DNA of 64,000 nt from Mytilisepta virgata (taxonomy: Eukaryota > Mollusca > Bivalvia > Mytilida > Mytilidae): the NCBI GenBank assembly GCA_028015205.1, contig CM051514.1, positions 22,088,150 to 22,152,149 of the forward strand, in the 5' to 3' direction. Under the pieces are notes generated by a model that was given only the letters and a program-made list of their open reading frames with translations, was not told where the DNA came from and ran no database searches. Shown in pieces: positions 11,695 through 23,708 of this stretch. Within the stretch, counting starts at the first letter, position 1, and each line of letters opens with the position of its first letter. Made by a program: the position numbers and the translations under genes.

Positions 11695-12115
11695 ATTTAC
11701 TTGTGACCATTCAGTTTACTCATCTCATCACATTGAATCAGAAATATACATTTGTTGATATTTTGCAAAAAGTTTCTTTTTGTACTTTAACCTTACAAGT
11801 ACAAAGTCGGGTAGCCTAAGTACATGATGCGGTAAATACTTACAGCTGTATGCTGAGGATGAACTTTTTTGTTTGAGTTATTTGACCCTACTTGTGATCA
11901 TTCATTTTACTCGGCATCTCTTTACATTGAATCAGAAAATGTACACATTTTGTTGAATGTTTGCAAACAGTTTCTTTTTGTACTTAAGCCGCAAGTATAG
12001 CTACATGATGCAGTGTATGAGGGATGAACTTTTTTGTTTGAGGTATTTGACCCCACTTGTGACCATTCGTTTTACTCATCTCATCAAACTGAATCAGAAA
12101 ATATATACCCTACGG
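11695..12115. repeat. Imperfect tandem repeat, about 165-190 bp unit
   Basis: Three diverged copies start near 11701, 11891 and 12056. Each begins 'acttgtgaccattc' and includes 'ttgaatcagaaaat'; the first two go on to 'agtttctttttgtact'. The array abuts the Harbinger-like element at 12151. Confidence 0.55.
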
Positions 12116-12150
12116 GTATCGACAGCAATAATTTCTACCATGATGGCTTA

Positions 12151-12774
12151 GGCACCGACCATTTTTATATTGGGGGAGGGGGGGGGGGGGGGGGGGGTCT
12201 GGGATATTTTTGAAAAAAACAATATTAATTTCACTTTGGAGAAAAATAAAAAAAATATTTTTTCTGTAGCAAGAAAAAAATAAATGAAGTTCCACAACTG
12301 CCAAAAAAAAAAAAAAAAAAAAAAAAATGTTGACTTCTGGTTTTCATAAAAAAAAATATAAGTACTATTATGGCCAAGTGAAGTCCCAATTGGCTTATGT
12401 TTCTTTTTTTCTACAGGGTCCAATGTTAAACTATGCACCGTGCATCTTAGATGGAGTATGGACCTGAGTGACAGAATTTTTAAGTGGAACCAGTCCCAAT
12501 TAGCTTCGAGGATCTCTGGTCATCTCTGCCTGTTTTCTCATAAGGTCCAATGCTAAACTATCATCGGGTCCCCACTGGCACCCATCTTGGAGGGCTAGGG
12601 ACCCAAGCACCACAATTTTAAAAAAAAACAAACTTGCAATTTGTCTGAAAATCAACATTTTAATTCATTCACTGTCGAAAAAAAAAACTTTATGAAGAAC
12701 AGAAAATTTTTTTTTAGTCACAATGAAAAACCCAGGCCCCCCCCCCCCCCCTCAGTATAAAAATGGTCTGTGCC
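12151..12774. repeat. PIF/Harbinger-like MITE, TTA target duplication
   Basis: The left end GGCACCGACCATTTTTATA and the inverted right end GGCACAGACCATTTTTATA are each followed inward by a long G run on the same reading. TTA flanks both sides (12148-12150 and 12775-12777), the 3-bp TWA duplication of PIF/Harbinger elements. The 624-bp interior is non-coding, rich in A runs, with remnants of Helentron-type core ('ggtccaatgttaaac'). Confidence 0.6.
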
Positions 12775-12777
12775 TTA

Positions 12778-14810
12778 TAATTTATAACACTATTTTGCAA
12801 CATTGGCAGACTAAAATGCACTTTTGTTGAAATTTTCAATCAAACCCGCATTTATATGAATTGTTTATGTATGTAGATGAACAATAAAGATGTATTTAAA
12901 CCACCTGTATCGATTTAAAGTAGCTCGTGCACGGAATCACTCACCCGTTACACAAAGAATCAATAAACACAAGCAGTCACTAGATAAGGGACTGTGCAAT
13001 ATTTATTTGAGTGGGGGGGGGGGGGGGGGGGGGCGGTATACAGCAATCAATAGTTAAAGAAAAATCTTTGTGCCCCGCTGTCAAAAATAGGAAAAAAACT
13101 TCATAGCCCCCTTCGACTAATTTAAAAAAAAATTGCAACCCCTTAAATAAAAAGTTGTTTAAAAAAAAAACAGTTCGACAGTTATAAAAGACACTCAGTA
13201 GTCTAAAAGCTTACCATTTGTGTTAACTTTTAAAGCTGTTTATTATTATTTACTATTTATTTGTGTTCTAGTCACTTTTTTGAAATGAGGGATGTAACAT
13301 GAGTTTTCAAAGTTGACTGTTATTCTTGTTGCACAATTCCGATAAGACATAATTTAATCTACTGAGTGAAGTGCTCAGAATTTCCTTGAATTTCATTGAA
13401 ATGCAATAAAACTTGGTATGTAGTAAGAAAAATATGTACTGTGAATACATACTAAGTTTAATATATATATAAGATGATACAAAAAAGTTATGTTGACTGT
13501 AGGCATTGTCCCACACAACATCGCTGGATCTGCCAAACCTCTTTTTAAACTGTTAACTTCCATACTTCCAGCTGTCAAAAAGGTACCACATTTTACACGT
13601 GTACCAGCTAGGGATATCTTAAATTACTAGTGTATATAGCTTGAACGACAAACGTCGTAAAACACTAGGAGTAGGATCTGGTGTTCCAGAAGTGTAAACA
13701 TCCTCTGCCCCTTAAAATCCTGCATTAACATTAACAGTTCGTTCATCGTTGATATCCAGACCTCATTTTTTTAGTATTTAGTATTTAATTAATGATTACT
13801 GCAGAAAACGCTTAATGATTATGTAATGTTCAAAGTAAAACAATGGGTGATTACATGAATACTGGCCCCCAGATTAACAGAGCCTCTTCTCTAGTCCAGA
13901 CTTCCGGAAAAGGGAGGATCCACTATTAAACAGGCTAAAACAAATTTTGTCCCGAAGAATACTGAAGTAAGTAAACATTAGAAAAAATCCAACAGACCAA
14001 CTCCTTTGGATCTGCCACTGCCGTTAGTCTAGTACATAATGTTAAAAGGTCTCGATACTTTGTCAGAATGACAGAATGAACGATTAAAGGGTCTGTATAG
14101 TGGTACTGAGTAAGAATAAACTAGTGAGAAAAATTGTCGGGCACAGCGTAAAATAAAATTGTATATTCTTTAAAACATATTAAGGATGAGTAAAATTCCT
14201 TGATGATTGAGATGTCGGTCCGTAATACATGGGATTTGCTTCACTTGAAAAAGTATACCGCAGTTTTCTTGTGAATTGTAGCACTCATCATTGGGTTTCT
14301 GTGTTAAAGGATCTGTAAGGGATATTTCAGTTGGGTGCAAGTTCGAAGGGAGCGGTGGTATAAGTGAGCCCTATATTTAGGCCGTGGATATGGCATATTA
14401 TCTAATACGTCCAACGATATTATCGCGTATGTTCGACTTAGTACAAATCTGTACGTGCGACTTACTATTTCGTACGTACGACGTTCTATCATCATATGTC
14501 ATACATACTAAACAAAATTATTTTTTTTACATGTGGCAGCTATACACTTCCGTAAAAACACTCAACCTTATATAGTTTTTATTTTTTTTTGTATACGCGA
14601 TTTATTTAAAAGTAGACAACAAAGACATTGTGTAGTTCAATTTTGCAGAAAAAGCAGATTTATGAATGAGTTCTGCAAACACAGATTTTCCAACCAAACG
14701 AATGAAATACAGTTCTAATTGTTAATAATCATACCTTGATAAGGAAAAAATAATTTTTCAGAGAGTCGGTATTTGGTTATTATCTGTTTGCATCGTACTG
14801 AAACTCTCTT
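12778..14810. other. Non-coding stretch with homopolymer runs
   Basis: It holds a 20-base G run at about 13013-13033 and several A runs. Short open frames have no recognisable domains. No splice-supported coding segment was recognised. Confidence 0.4.
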
Positions 14811-14814
14811 CATG

Positions 14815-15940
14815 GGGAATTCAACATAGCAACTTCATCAAAATCTAATTGCCGAATAAAAATTCTATACACGTAGGAAAAAGGCGAAATTTCACTCGTT
14901 CTACTATGTTTGACCCAATGCATCTCGGAAACCATAAGAGATATAGCAAATATATTGACATACTACTGAAAGTACTCTTAAAGAGGAATTCAAAGAAAGA
15001 AACCCCATCAAAATCGAATGAAAAATAAAAATTCTATGTAATCAGGAAAAATGCGAAATTTGACCAATTCCACTATCTTTCGTCCTATGTATCTCGGAAA
15101 CCATAAGAGATAGAGCAAATCCGTTGCATATTACCGAAAGCACTCTTGAAGAGGAATTCAAAGAAACAAAATCAAAATCGGATGAAAAATAAAAATTCTA
15201 TGTACTCAGGAAAAAGGCGAAATTTGACCCATTCCGCTATGTTTGACCCTATGTATCTCGGACTTTGTTGTCACTTTTACCTACCGTAAGAGAAAGAGAA
15301 AATCCATTGACAATCTACAGAAACCACTCTTCAAGAGGAATTAAAAAAACCCATCAAAATCGGACAAAAAGTTAAAATTCTGTATACATTGCAAAACAGA
15401 CAAATTTCGAAATTTTCATACCTATTATCTCGAAAATTATAAATATTAGAAAAAAAAATCAGATTAATGTTCCTTAAAACACTCATTAAAGCGAACATTA
15501 AAAAAAAATCATCCAAATCGGATGAAAAATAAAAAAGTTCAAATTTTGAAAATTGCCCCTTTTTGACCCTTTTTATCTCGGAAACCGTAAAAGTTACGAA
15601 AAATCCGTCGACATACCACAGAAAGGTATTTTTATAAGGAATCGAAGGAAAAAAAAACATCAAAATCGGATGAATGTTCCACATAAAAAAATACAAAAAT
15701 GCCATTTTACCCCTTTTTGGCCCCTAATTCTGAAACCGCAGGAGCCAGGATCTCCATTATCAATCATGGACCATCGTTTAGTTCAAGGCCAGGATCATTG
15801 TGTTAAAATTTCAGAAAGATGGGTTAACTAGAACAAAAGTTATTGTCCGGAAACCATGTGTTTACAGACGGACTACGACGACGCCGACGACGACATCGCC
15901 ATACCATAATACGACCGCAAAATTTTTGCGGTCGTATAAA
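14815..15940 (+). mobile_element. Tandem-core element ending in a 29-bp palindrome
   Basis: Five to six diverged units of about 170-176 bp carry 'gaggaattcaaagaaa' (14979, 15150, about 15326) and 'tatctcggaaaccat'. After the array comes 'ggactacgacgacgccgacg', then a perfect palindrome at 15911-15939 (ATACGACCGCAAA centre-to-TTTGCGGTCGTAT). The order of tandem core, GAC-rich segment and terminal palindrome resembles Helentron-associated non-autonomous elements. It is a different family from those ending in CTRG. No autonomous protein is present. Confidence 0.5.
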
Positions 15941-16216
15941 AATTGAAAAATATAAAATGTGAAAACTTTTTAAAAGTGTTACACGGACCATAAAGATAAG
16001 AACAAACAAATTGCTACAAATAAATACTGCACAAACTTTTAAAACAGAAGAATTATAAAAAATATCGAAATCACCTTAAGTCCGCTATTTTAAAAATCGT
16101 CTCTGTGACCGTCTCCGACAGGTGCACGTTTTCGGAACTTGCATGATTTATTTTTTGCTGTTCCTAATCGAGCACGTGACACTTCCGGTACCAACCTCCA
16201 AGCAGACGAAAAATTC

Positions 16217-16272
16217 ATGATGATCTTTGTGTCATTATTGCTCACGTTGACCATTATATCATGTACACAGAT
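16217..16272 (+). CDS. Candidate first exon encoding a signal peptide
   Basis: ATG at 16217 opens MMIFVSLLLTLTIISCTQ, a typical short signal peptide with a hydrophobic core and a likely cleavage near Cys/Gln. It is followed directly by a near-consensus donor GTAAGT at 16273. Upstream lies promoter-like DNA with CACGTGAC and CTTCCGGT. No second exon was found, so this may be the start of a secreted or membrane protein gene whose remainder lies elsewhere, or chance. Confidence 0.35.
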
Positions 16273-16332
16273 GTAAGTATTATTATTATGACACTAATTT
16301 AAGAATTGATGATATATCTACTTATTTTGTAA

Positions 16333-16646
16333 TGGGACGACCCTTTGATTCTGAAAGGAGGGCTGGCAGTTTGAGTCAGGTCAGATTAATTATTTTCAGG
16401 TCAGATGAATTATTTTCAAAACTTTGTGGGTCAGAAAATTTATTTTTCGCTGCTTCGCGGCGAGAATATTTATTTTTAGTACATTATATACTAAAGAATC
16501 TGGTGTCAGATTATTTATAAATCTTATTTATTTTCTAGGTGGTCGAGACCAGATTATTTATTTTCATTTTTTCCAGGCCAGAATATTTTTTTTTCAAAAA
16601 CTGACAGCCCCCCCCCCCCCCCCCTCAGAATAAAATGGTTGTCCCC
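16333..16646. repeat. PIF/Harbinger-like MITE, TAA target duplication
   Basis: The left end TGGGACGACCCTTTGATTCT matches the inverted right end GGGGACAACCATTTTATTCT, followed inward by a G run and 'ctg(g/t)cagttt'. TAA flanks both ends (16330-16332 and 16647-16649). The 314-bp interior has six or more 'aattatttt' and 'ggtcaga' motifs and no coding sense. The G-rich inverted ends relate it to the 12151 element. Confidence 0.6.
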
Positions 16647-16649
16647 TAA

Positions 16650-18589
16650 CTACTGTTCCAGTGATTTTTGAGGGGGAACTAGAAGTCTCCCATCTGAACG
16701 TATAACATGCTAAGCGTTTCAGGGGTATCCCATGATATTAAGGTCAGAGGATACCAAATGGACTCAATTCTAATTTCAATATTTTTTTTTGCATGAGCAC
16801 TCATCTTAATGAGTTACATCGAAATATAAAATAAAATAAGGGGGGTCACCATCCTTGTTTTCTCGAAATTTTCAACTTAAAATTTCATATGTCTCATTTT
16901 TACAAAGATATATGGGAAAACGCCATTTTATCTGTTTAAAATTGACATTTTGCATTTTTTTAATATCACGGGAAATTGTGGGAAAGTTTTCCAAAAACTA
17001 ACGTAAGATAGAGAATTTAAAACTGAATCGAATGGTGCCATTTATAATATAGGTCACCATGCCCGTTTTGAGATACAAAGGCTACAAGTTAGGGTTGGAA
17101 CTAAAAAATAGCACAAAGTTGACGTCAGAGTTACAATTAGTGTTTTGACGCCGACATCCTATTTTGACAACGCTAGCGTATTCTGTTTCATGAAATGAAT
17201 AAAAATTATAAACGTGTCAGAAATAATATTTCACATATTTTGAAACATGTAAAAAAACAATTTCTGTTTTAATTACCATGAAATTTTATTTTTTTCTGTC
17301 ATATACAAAACCAGAAGGCGTCTTAACTTCCATGTTGCAGTACGGAAGACCGAATTACCGGTATTTGGTTTCAATTTTTTATTGAGCTGAAATTTATCAT
17401 GAGTCTGGAAAAAAAATGGTCACATTTCTTATCTTGCAAATTTTAGTTGATATCTATTTTTATACAATGCTTTTTATATTGAAGATATAAGAAATTACGT
17501 TATATTGAAATAACAGGTAGAGGAAACTGAAACTTTCCAAAAAACTAATATTTAACAAAAAATCATCTACAGAATATGTTGATACCATAACAAAATGGGG
17601 TCACGATCCTAATTTTATGATATGTACCATAGTTGTATGACATTTCCTTTGAAAAAGTGTGAGGTTATCTGCACATAACCCACAGAATTAATACAATGCA
17701 TTGATTGACACATCCCACAGAAAGAATACAGTGCATTGATGGTCGACCAATCACCAACAAATGCAAAAGTGATGGCAATAAATTCGAGCCAAGAAAAATA
17801 CACAGCTGAAACAAACATTACTCTATATTCTAATGAAATATCAATAAAGTTGTAAATTAACAAATCATAAATTTCCGTTTATAGAAAAAAAATCGCACTG
17901 TCATCTTCTTTAAATGTTTTATCTATTAAACCCAAGGAAAAAAATATACAAATCAACAAAATTCGCATTCGTGAACGTTATCAATATTCGCCACTGCTTT
18001 AAATTCAATTTTCTTTAGAACCAGAATCAAAGTTAAATACGCATCCATGGCAGTTGAACACTTTCATCGGAGTTTTCTCAATCATTTCGACATCATTTTC
18101 TCCGCTTTCCCGCTTGATTTTTTTAACATCATCTGACGCACTTCCGTTTGTCGGCTCTAAAATGTTGATGGACGTTTATATTTACGGACACTCTCAACTG
18201 ATCGATGCCCTGTCCTTTCCATTATTTCTTACTCCGAGACGCCGGCTTGGTAGAGCACTGTAGCGCACGTTCTCTTTCCGGAGTGGTTTGTAAAATATTC
18301 TTCTATTCCGACTTCTTCACACATCTTTTTGATAATTGTACCCAACTTGTTGACCCCGATGGCTCAAGAGTAGCTTATCGTGTCATAATTAGGCGGGGTA
18401 ACTCGGGTGTGAACAATGACGACTGGTTCACTAAAAATTAAAATTGTAGAAGGTACCAGATTGTTAATTAAGGGGAGATAACTTAACCACTAGATGGCTC
18501 TGTTCATTCTTTACTTCCGTTACTAGTAAAGCACATTAGCTCATTTCACGAAAAACTTTTAATTTGAACGTAGCACATCTATTATTATC
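16650..18589. other. Non-coding stretch
   Basis: AT-rich DNA with no recognised exon. Around 18015-18280 the composition is more balanced, but the open frames there carry no known domain. A promoter-like GC-richer patch with 'acttccgttac' precedes the exon at 18590. Confidence 0.35.
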
Positions 18590-18745
18590 ATGGAATTACG
18601 ACCTTTTCGTCAACGTGATTGGAATAAGCTGAACAGTGGTGAACCTCTGACAAGAGAAAAGATGCCCATACACAGGGACAGAAATGTTTTACCAGATGAA
18701 TACTACGTCGAGAGAATTTTGACCAAGAAGAACTGTAGTAAAGAG
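18590..18745 (+). CDS. Candidate first exon of a chromodomain-type gene
   Basis: ATG at 18590 opens 52 codons ending at donor GTATGC in phase 0. The peptide ends 'PDEYYVERILTKKNCSKE', which is how chromodomains begin (E-Y-x-V-E-x-I-L). The second half, with the 'VKWKG' and 'TWEP' signatures, would be on the next exon, which I could not find downstream. The N-terminal part, MELRPFRQRDWNKLNSGEPL, is unfamiliar. If the reading is right, the protein would bind methylated histone tails; the truncation makes this uncertain. Confidence 0.4.
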
Positions 18746-21300
18746 GTATGCATTGTTTTTAGTATAATTCAGTTATTGACAGTCATCAATGTAGTAATCC
18801 GAAATTGCATAAAGTTGGTCTGGTTAAAATAAATACTTGGCCTTGGACTTTGACCTCCTTACACTAGTATTTCTCCCAAACCCTGGATTCTGGAATTCCC
18901 TTTTCTCTCAAAACGATTTCCAGAAGTTTCGGTCTTCAAATACTTCGGCATTATACAACTTAGGTCTTGTGCAACTTCAGACATGGACGTTTCAGACATG
19001 GCATGTACAAAAGGTGCCTTTCAATTTCATCTGATTTTATTCTAAGGTAGAAGAAATGAAAACTTTTTTTCGGGTGTCAAGACATTTGAAAATTTGAAAT
19101 CATACAGACAAATAATTGAAATACAAATGTATACTATAAAACTTCATATTTTCTGTCAGTCTTAACTGACAAAACCTACACTTTTCCAAAACTCACTCTG
19201 CTTTTGTATTTCAAGACCAGTCAGATGAGAGGCAATGACTAATAAAAAGACTGAAAAGAGCAGAAAAAAACAAAGGGAGTAGGAAATTAACTTTATTTGT
19301 AATTATTTTGCCTTTAAGCACAATGTTCTCGTAATAAAGTTATGCTACTTTCTGCACTGCTGCATCTTTATCTGGATGGTACAAAATAAGAAATTTTTCA
19401 AATAGCTTTATTGTTTTAAAATTACTTTGGACAAAAGTTTGCATCATTTACAGAATTTTTTATAACACTTGATGGTGATCATATAAAATTTCCGTGCCTA
19501 ATGACAATTTCAAAGACCCAATGATCAAAACAGACTGAAATTGAATTGCCCATAAATTAACTTTGGGAATACACAATTAAAATAATTATTAACTTTTACT
19601 TAATTATTGATAAATATACACATAACAGATCATTTGATTGGCTTGTATGCCCAAAATGAATGAATGTCAGAAGTTGTGTCAAGACCGAAACATCACGATT
19701 CTGCTCAAAACCTTTGTAACAGTAGATTTTAGAAACTGGATTGGCCATTTTTTCAAATCCGGTCAATGACGTTCAGTTTACAGTAACCAATATAAACATG
19801 CTAATACTCTTTTGGTGTATTAAATGTAGCCATATCATGTAGCCACTGAAAATTTTTCTGCCCCATGTGCATAAAGTTTTATATGTTTGATTGTTGTCTT
19901 AGCTGCTGGTTCGTTTGGACTGCTGGCAGGTGGGAAGCTGGTCAAAACGCTCCTGCCAAACATCATGAACTTCCCCCATAAAAAAAATTCCAAAAAGCTT
20001 CGCTTTAAAACATCCCCTATAAAATGTCAATAATTGTCAACCCCCCCCCCCCCCCCACACACACACATTGTTTCCCAAATTAATTGTCATAACACTCCCT
20101 TTGCTCTACAAGATTAATTATTTTCCCAAATTTAAAAATATGCTACACATGTGTTATATTGAATAAGATTGTTGAATATTAGAACATTTAAGCAAATTCT
20201 TTGTTTTCGGGTTTACCTTTGATTAATAAATAAATTTTTTATAAAAGTAATGAATAATTTTATTTGCTATTGTCTCCTAATTTAGAAGACAATGGACAAC
20301 ATCTTTGATTGGTAATAATGTTTCTTTGAATGGGATGACATCAAAGAATACTCTGTCAACATACATGTAAACCCAAGCTTCAGAGTAGTTGTTTATAGAA
20401 TTCATGAAGTTTATGTTAATAATAATAACAACAACAATTTCCTCATTAGCTAAACAATTACTTTGATCATAATAATGTGTTTTTATACTATTTTGTTATT
20501 AGTTTTAATTAATTCGTTAAAAGAAATTTACAAGTTGAAGAGAAGTTCTGTAAAAACAGTTGTTGTTTTGTAAGAACAATTGTTTGTTTTCATAAGCATA
20601 TCCCTTTCAATACATCCTGTGAAGTCCTATTTTGAGTAAAATATTGAGAAATGGTATAATGGTATAATGGTATAAATAAGATAGCAACAAACAATTCACC
20701 ATAACCCAATTCAGTAGCAAAAGGGAAACAATATAATATTATTTCAAGGAATTATTAATAGTGATATAGAACATTTTGGTGATATTTAGTGCTATGGAAC
20801 ATTTTAGTGCGGTTTAGTGCTATAGAACTATTTAGTGTGATATTTGAAGTGTACTTCAAGAATTAGTGGTATGTACCTTTTTCCATTCAATATTCTTTTA
20901 GATGATTGTAAAAAAATTAAATAAAGGCCGGTTGACAATTCTACTGACAGCTTTTTGCAGTTCAGTTTCTATCCATCAAAAAAATAATAATAATCAAAAT
21001 CGTATTTAAAAGGCCATAACAAGTGCTTTATAGTGGCTTATACTGAATTTGGGTTTGTTGGCACGCCATGTTCACCTGATATCCTCTTTGCTCACTTATT
21101 ATGCATAATGCTAGGATATATACTACATGTACATCAGTAGCAACATGTAATGAACAAAATACATGTGATCGTTCATGTGAGGGTGTATGAATGACACAAG
21201 GCGTCCAGATGTGTGTTTTTTGGGGGGGGGGTCAATTCTATCTTCAGTTTTTTTTCAGCATTTCATTTATTTAAAATAACGGATAATCGTTAAAATTTGA
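18746..21300. other. Non-coding stretch
   Basis: AT-rich, with a C run plus (ca)n at about 20041-20070 and a G run at about 21220. No exon or element ends were recognised. Confidence 0.4.
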
Positions 21301-21316
21301 GTGAAAATATACAATT

Positions 21317-21405
21317 TTTATGCCCCGCCTACGGAAGTAGGGGGGCATATACATGTAGTGTTCGGGTCTGTCCGTCCGTCCGTTCGTTCATCCGTCCCAA
21401 GTTAG
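21317..21405 (+). repeat. Hairpin plus TCCG-run start of a dispersed repeat
   Basis: The hairpin TATGCCCCGCCTAC-ggaa-GTAGGGGGGCATA is followed by 'gtctgtccgtccgtccg'. Comparable hairpin and TCCG-run starts occur at about 44330 and, weaker, at 41029. It stands directly before the LINE remnant. Confidence 0.45.
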
Positions 21406-21414
21406 GTTTACCCT

Positions 21415-21587
21415 CAGGAACACCAGAGCATGAACGGATATGCAGTTTATGTAGAACAGGTCTGGGGGATGAATTTCTTTATGCTGCTCTGTGCAATCAT
21501 GATCTGGTAACCGAACTTAGAAATAAGTACATTCCAAGTTACTTTACAACTAATCCGAATGTTATTAAAATTGCATGGAATGCTAAT
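21415..21587 (+). pseudogene. LINE (non-LTR retrotransposon) C-terminal remnant, 5' part
   Basis: The translation runs ERICSLCRTGLGDEF, then 'NKYIPSYFTTNPNVIKIAW'. This is the cysteine-knuckle tail that follows reverse transcriptase in many LINE proteins (C-x2-C ... D-E-x). The usual His and third Cys are replaced. The frame is cut by the Ngaro element at about 21584-21587 and resumes after 28286. Everything upstream of the tail is missing. Confidence 0.6.
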
Positions 21588-21789
21588 TACATTTAATTGC
21601 AATTGAAATTAAATGAATTTATTTATTTAAAGACGAAATTGTTTTTGTATAAATGTAAGCGGCTGTTAAAATGGAATAGAACTATTAAATGGAATCGACC
21701 CGTCTTGTACCTAAGCGGCTTACGTATAAAAAGGTGCGCTCGAGTAATTCGTGCATTCTTTGTAAAGTTCACGGAGAGCGGGAAACGAA
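21584..21789 (+). repeat. Ngaro split repeat A1
   Basis: It starts TAATTACATTTAATTGCAAT and ends at GGAAACGAA. It repeats exactly, as far as I can compare, at 27421-27626. Confidence 0.9.
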
Positions 21790-22546
21790 ACACGTTTACA
21801 AGGTAAGACTGGTATTATTACACGTGGTTAATAATATATATAAAAATCAACTGTTTTAGAAATGCAATGCTAAGTTACATTAGTTAAGATGAGATTAAAC
21901 AATTCTACTTGCTGTTTACTATATTCATTCAGAATTATTGTACAATTGTTTTGTAAAGTAAAATCGGAAAGTTAGAATTTTCTTTAATTTTGAACGAGCG
22001 AAACTTGTGATGAATTTCCTGTTTATGGTAATACATGTAACACATCTAAGCACATTTGCACCACCGATATCAAAATTTGATGTCTTATAAATACGTAATT
22101 GCATTTTAGTTTATTGTCTCAGGTTTCGGTACAAGAAGTGACGGTAAAGTACATTTATATTGTTAATTGTAGCATATACTTATCGTGTTAATTTTGTCAC
22201 CCGCAGATTCACTCCAATTTTTCCGTTAATAATAATTAGCAAAGTTTAATTTTAAAAGATGAATGTATCATAGTTTAATTTTAAAAAGATGAATGTAGCA
22301 AATAACCCATGGTTATCTAATTTATCACTTATGAAATAAATGTGTCAGTCATTTAAATGTATAATAATCAGGAAACCGGTTTAAAGGTATTTTCGTGTAT
22401 TTAAGTATCACGGCATTTACTTTCAACTGGATAAATAAAGTACAATGTAACTACTATTTAATCAATGATAAATTATAGCATTTTGGATAAATATCTTAAA
22501 TTGGTTATAAGTCACCCTCATGCTCTAAAGTAATCGTTTAAGGAAA
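21790..22546 (+). promoter_or_regulatory. Ngaro 5' leader region
   Basis: About 750 bp of AT-rich DNA lies between A1 and the first open frame. It contains a local duplication, 'tagtttaattttaaaa(a)gatgaatgta' at about 22245 and 22272. It presumably holds the promoter and leader. No motif is firm enough to name. Confidence 0.4.
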
Positions 22547-23692
22547 ATGCCGAGAGCAAGAGGTAGGAGGCCGAATAGGCTCGCCAACAACCCCCAGCCA
22601 AGATGGAATCTACGGCAGCGGGGACCACAAGTAGATCAACCAAATGACAGACCCGTCCGCCCTGGAAGAGGAGCACGACGTCCGGTACAGCGCGGGGGTC
22701 ACATTCCTCATCCTGCCCCTGTGGCCCCAGAGCCAGTACACCATGCAGTTCAGCCGGAGGCTATGCATGTTCAGCCCGAGGTTCAACCGCCAGTGGAATT
22801 AAACCCTGTTCCGGTTCAAAATCAACAGCCCCTTGCTGCACAGGACCAACCTGTTGCAATTCAGGCTCCGGTACCAGCAAGAGGTGAGATAAATAATTTA
22901 AGCAATAGTATAGAATATATTGAACCTCAAATTGAGGAACCTTTATTTGTTCAAGGTTATACAAATGAATACGATATCTTTATTTCTCAATCACTTAAGG
23001 ACAAGATATGGAATTTTGAATACCTTGATTTGTCAATTTTATTGAAACAAAACTTTGTTAGTAATATAAATGAAAACCACAACACATTGAAAATTGTGGA
23101 TGGAAGAATTGTTGTTGAACAAAAATCAAAAAAAGTTAAAACCATTGATAATATAAAAGTTTGGACAGATGCATTTATTGTGTACATGCAAGTCGTTTTA
23201 GAAAATCACCCTAAAAAGGCAAGTGAAATGCTAAAATATATGGCAATTATTAGGTCTTTAGCAGAGGAATCAATGACTGAAAGATGGGTCCAATATGATC
23301 AACAATTCCGACTCAGACTTGCTCGTGATCCTTCGAAATGCTGGGCAAATATAGACGCCGAGCTTTGGTTGAGATATATAGCAAAGGCCCCATCATCACA
23401 GCCTTCAATTATGAGATCCTCCAGATATCCATGCTATGACTTCAATTATAAGGGCAAATGTATGAAAGAAAAGTGCGTTTATCGGCATACATGTATGAAA
23501 TGTGGTCAATCTCATGCTTCAATATTCTGTGCCCAATTTGATGGTTCGGGTTCAAGCAACCAGTTCAAGCAAAATACCCGCCAAGTCAATCAATATCAGG
23601 GGAATCAGGGTGTAAATTACAGCATTCAAACCCCCATCCCCCCTTTTCCAACAAATAATTACAGGCCTAGAAATTATACCCCTAGGCGTTAG
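22547..23692 (+). CDS. Ngaro ORF1, Gag-like protein with CCCH-type knuckle
   Basis: A 381-residue protein. The first 110 residues are rich in Arg, Pro and Gln. The middle is a mixed helical domain. Near residue 300, 'CYDFNYKGKCMKEKCVYRH' gives a C-x8-C-x4-C-x3-H knuckle, directly followed by a second cysteine set 'CMKCGQSHASIFC'. This pair is typical of ORF1 in Ngaro and related tyrosine-recombinase retrotransposons, where it is thought to bind RNA and form particles. The start ATG follows a long leader and the stop is at 23690. The frame is intact. Confidence 0.75.
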   Translation: MPRARGRRPNRLANNPQPRWNLRQRGPQVDQPNDRPVRPGRGARRPVQRGGHIPHPAPVAPEPVHHAVQPEAMHVQPEVQPPVELNPVPVQNQQPLAAQDQPVAIQAPVPARGEINNLSNSIEYIEPQIEEPLFVQGYTNEYDIFISQSLKDKIWNFEYLDLSILLKQNFVSNINENHNTLKIVDGRIVVEQKSKKVKTIDNIKVWTDAFIVYMQVVLENHPKKASEMLKYMAIIRSLAEESMTERWVQYDQQFRLRLARDPSKCWANIDAELWLRYIAKAPSSQPSIMRSSRYPCYDFNYKGKCMKEKCVYRHTCMKCGQSHASIFCAQFDGSGSSNQFKQNTRQVNQYQGNQGVNYSIQTPIPPFPTNNYRPRNYTPRR

Positions 23693-23708
23693 TAAATGTT
23701 ATTAAATT

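Noticed and set aside
12148..12438. Minus-strand frame rich in Phe and Pro
   Set aside because: It translates A and G runs inside the Harbinger-like MITE.
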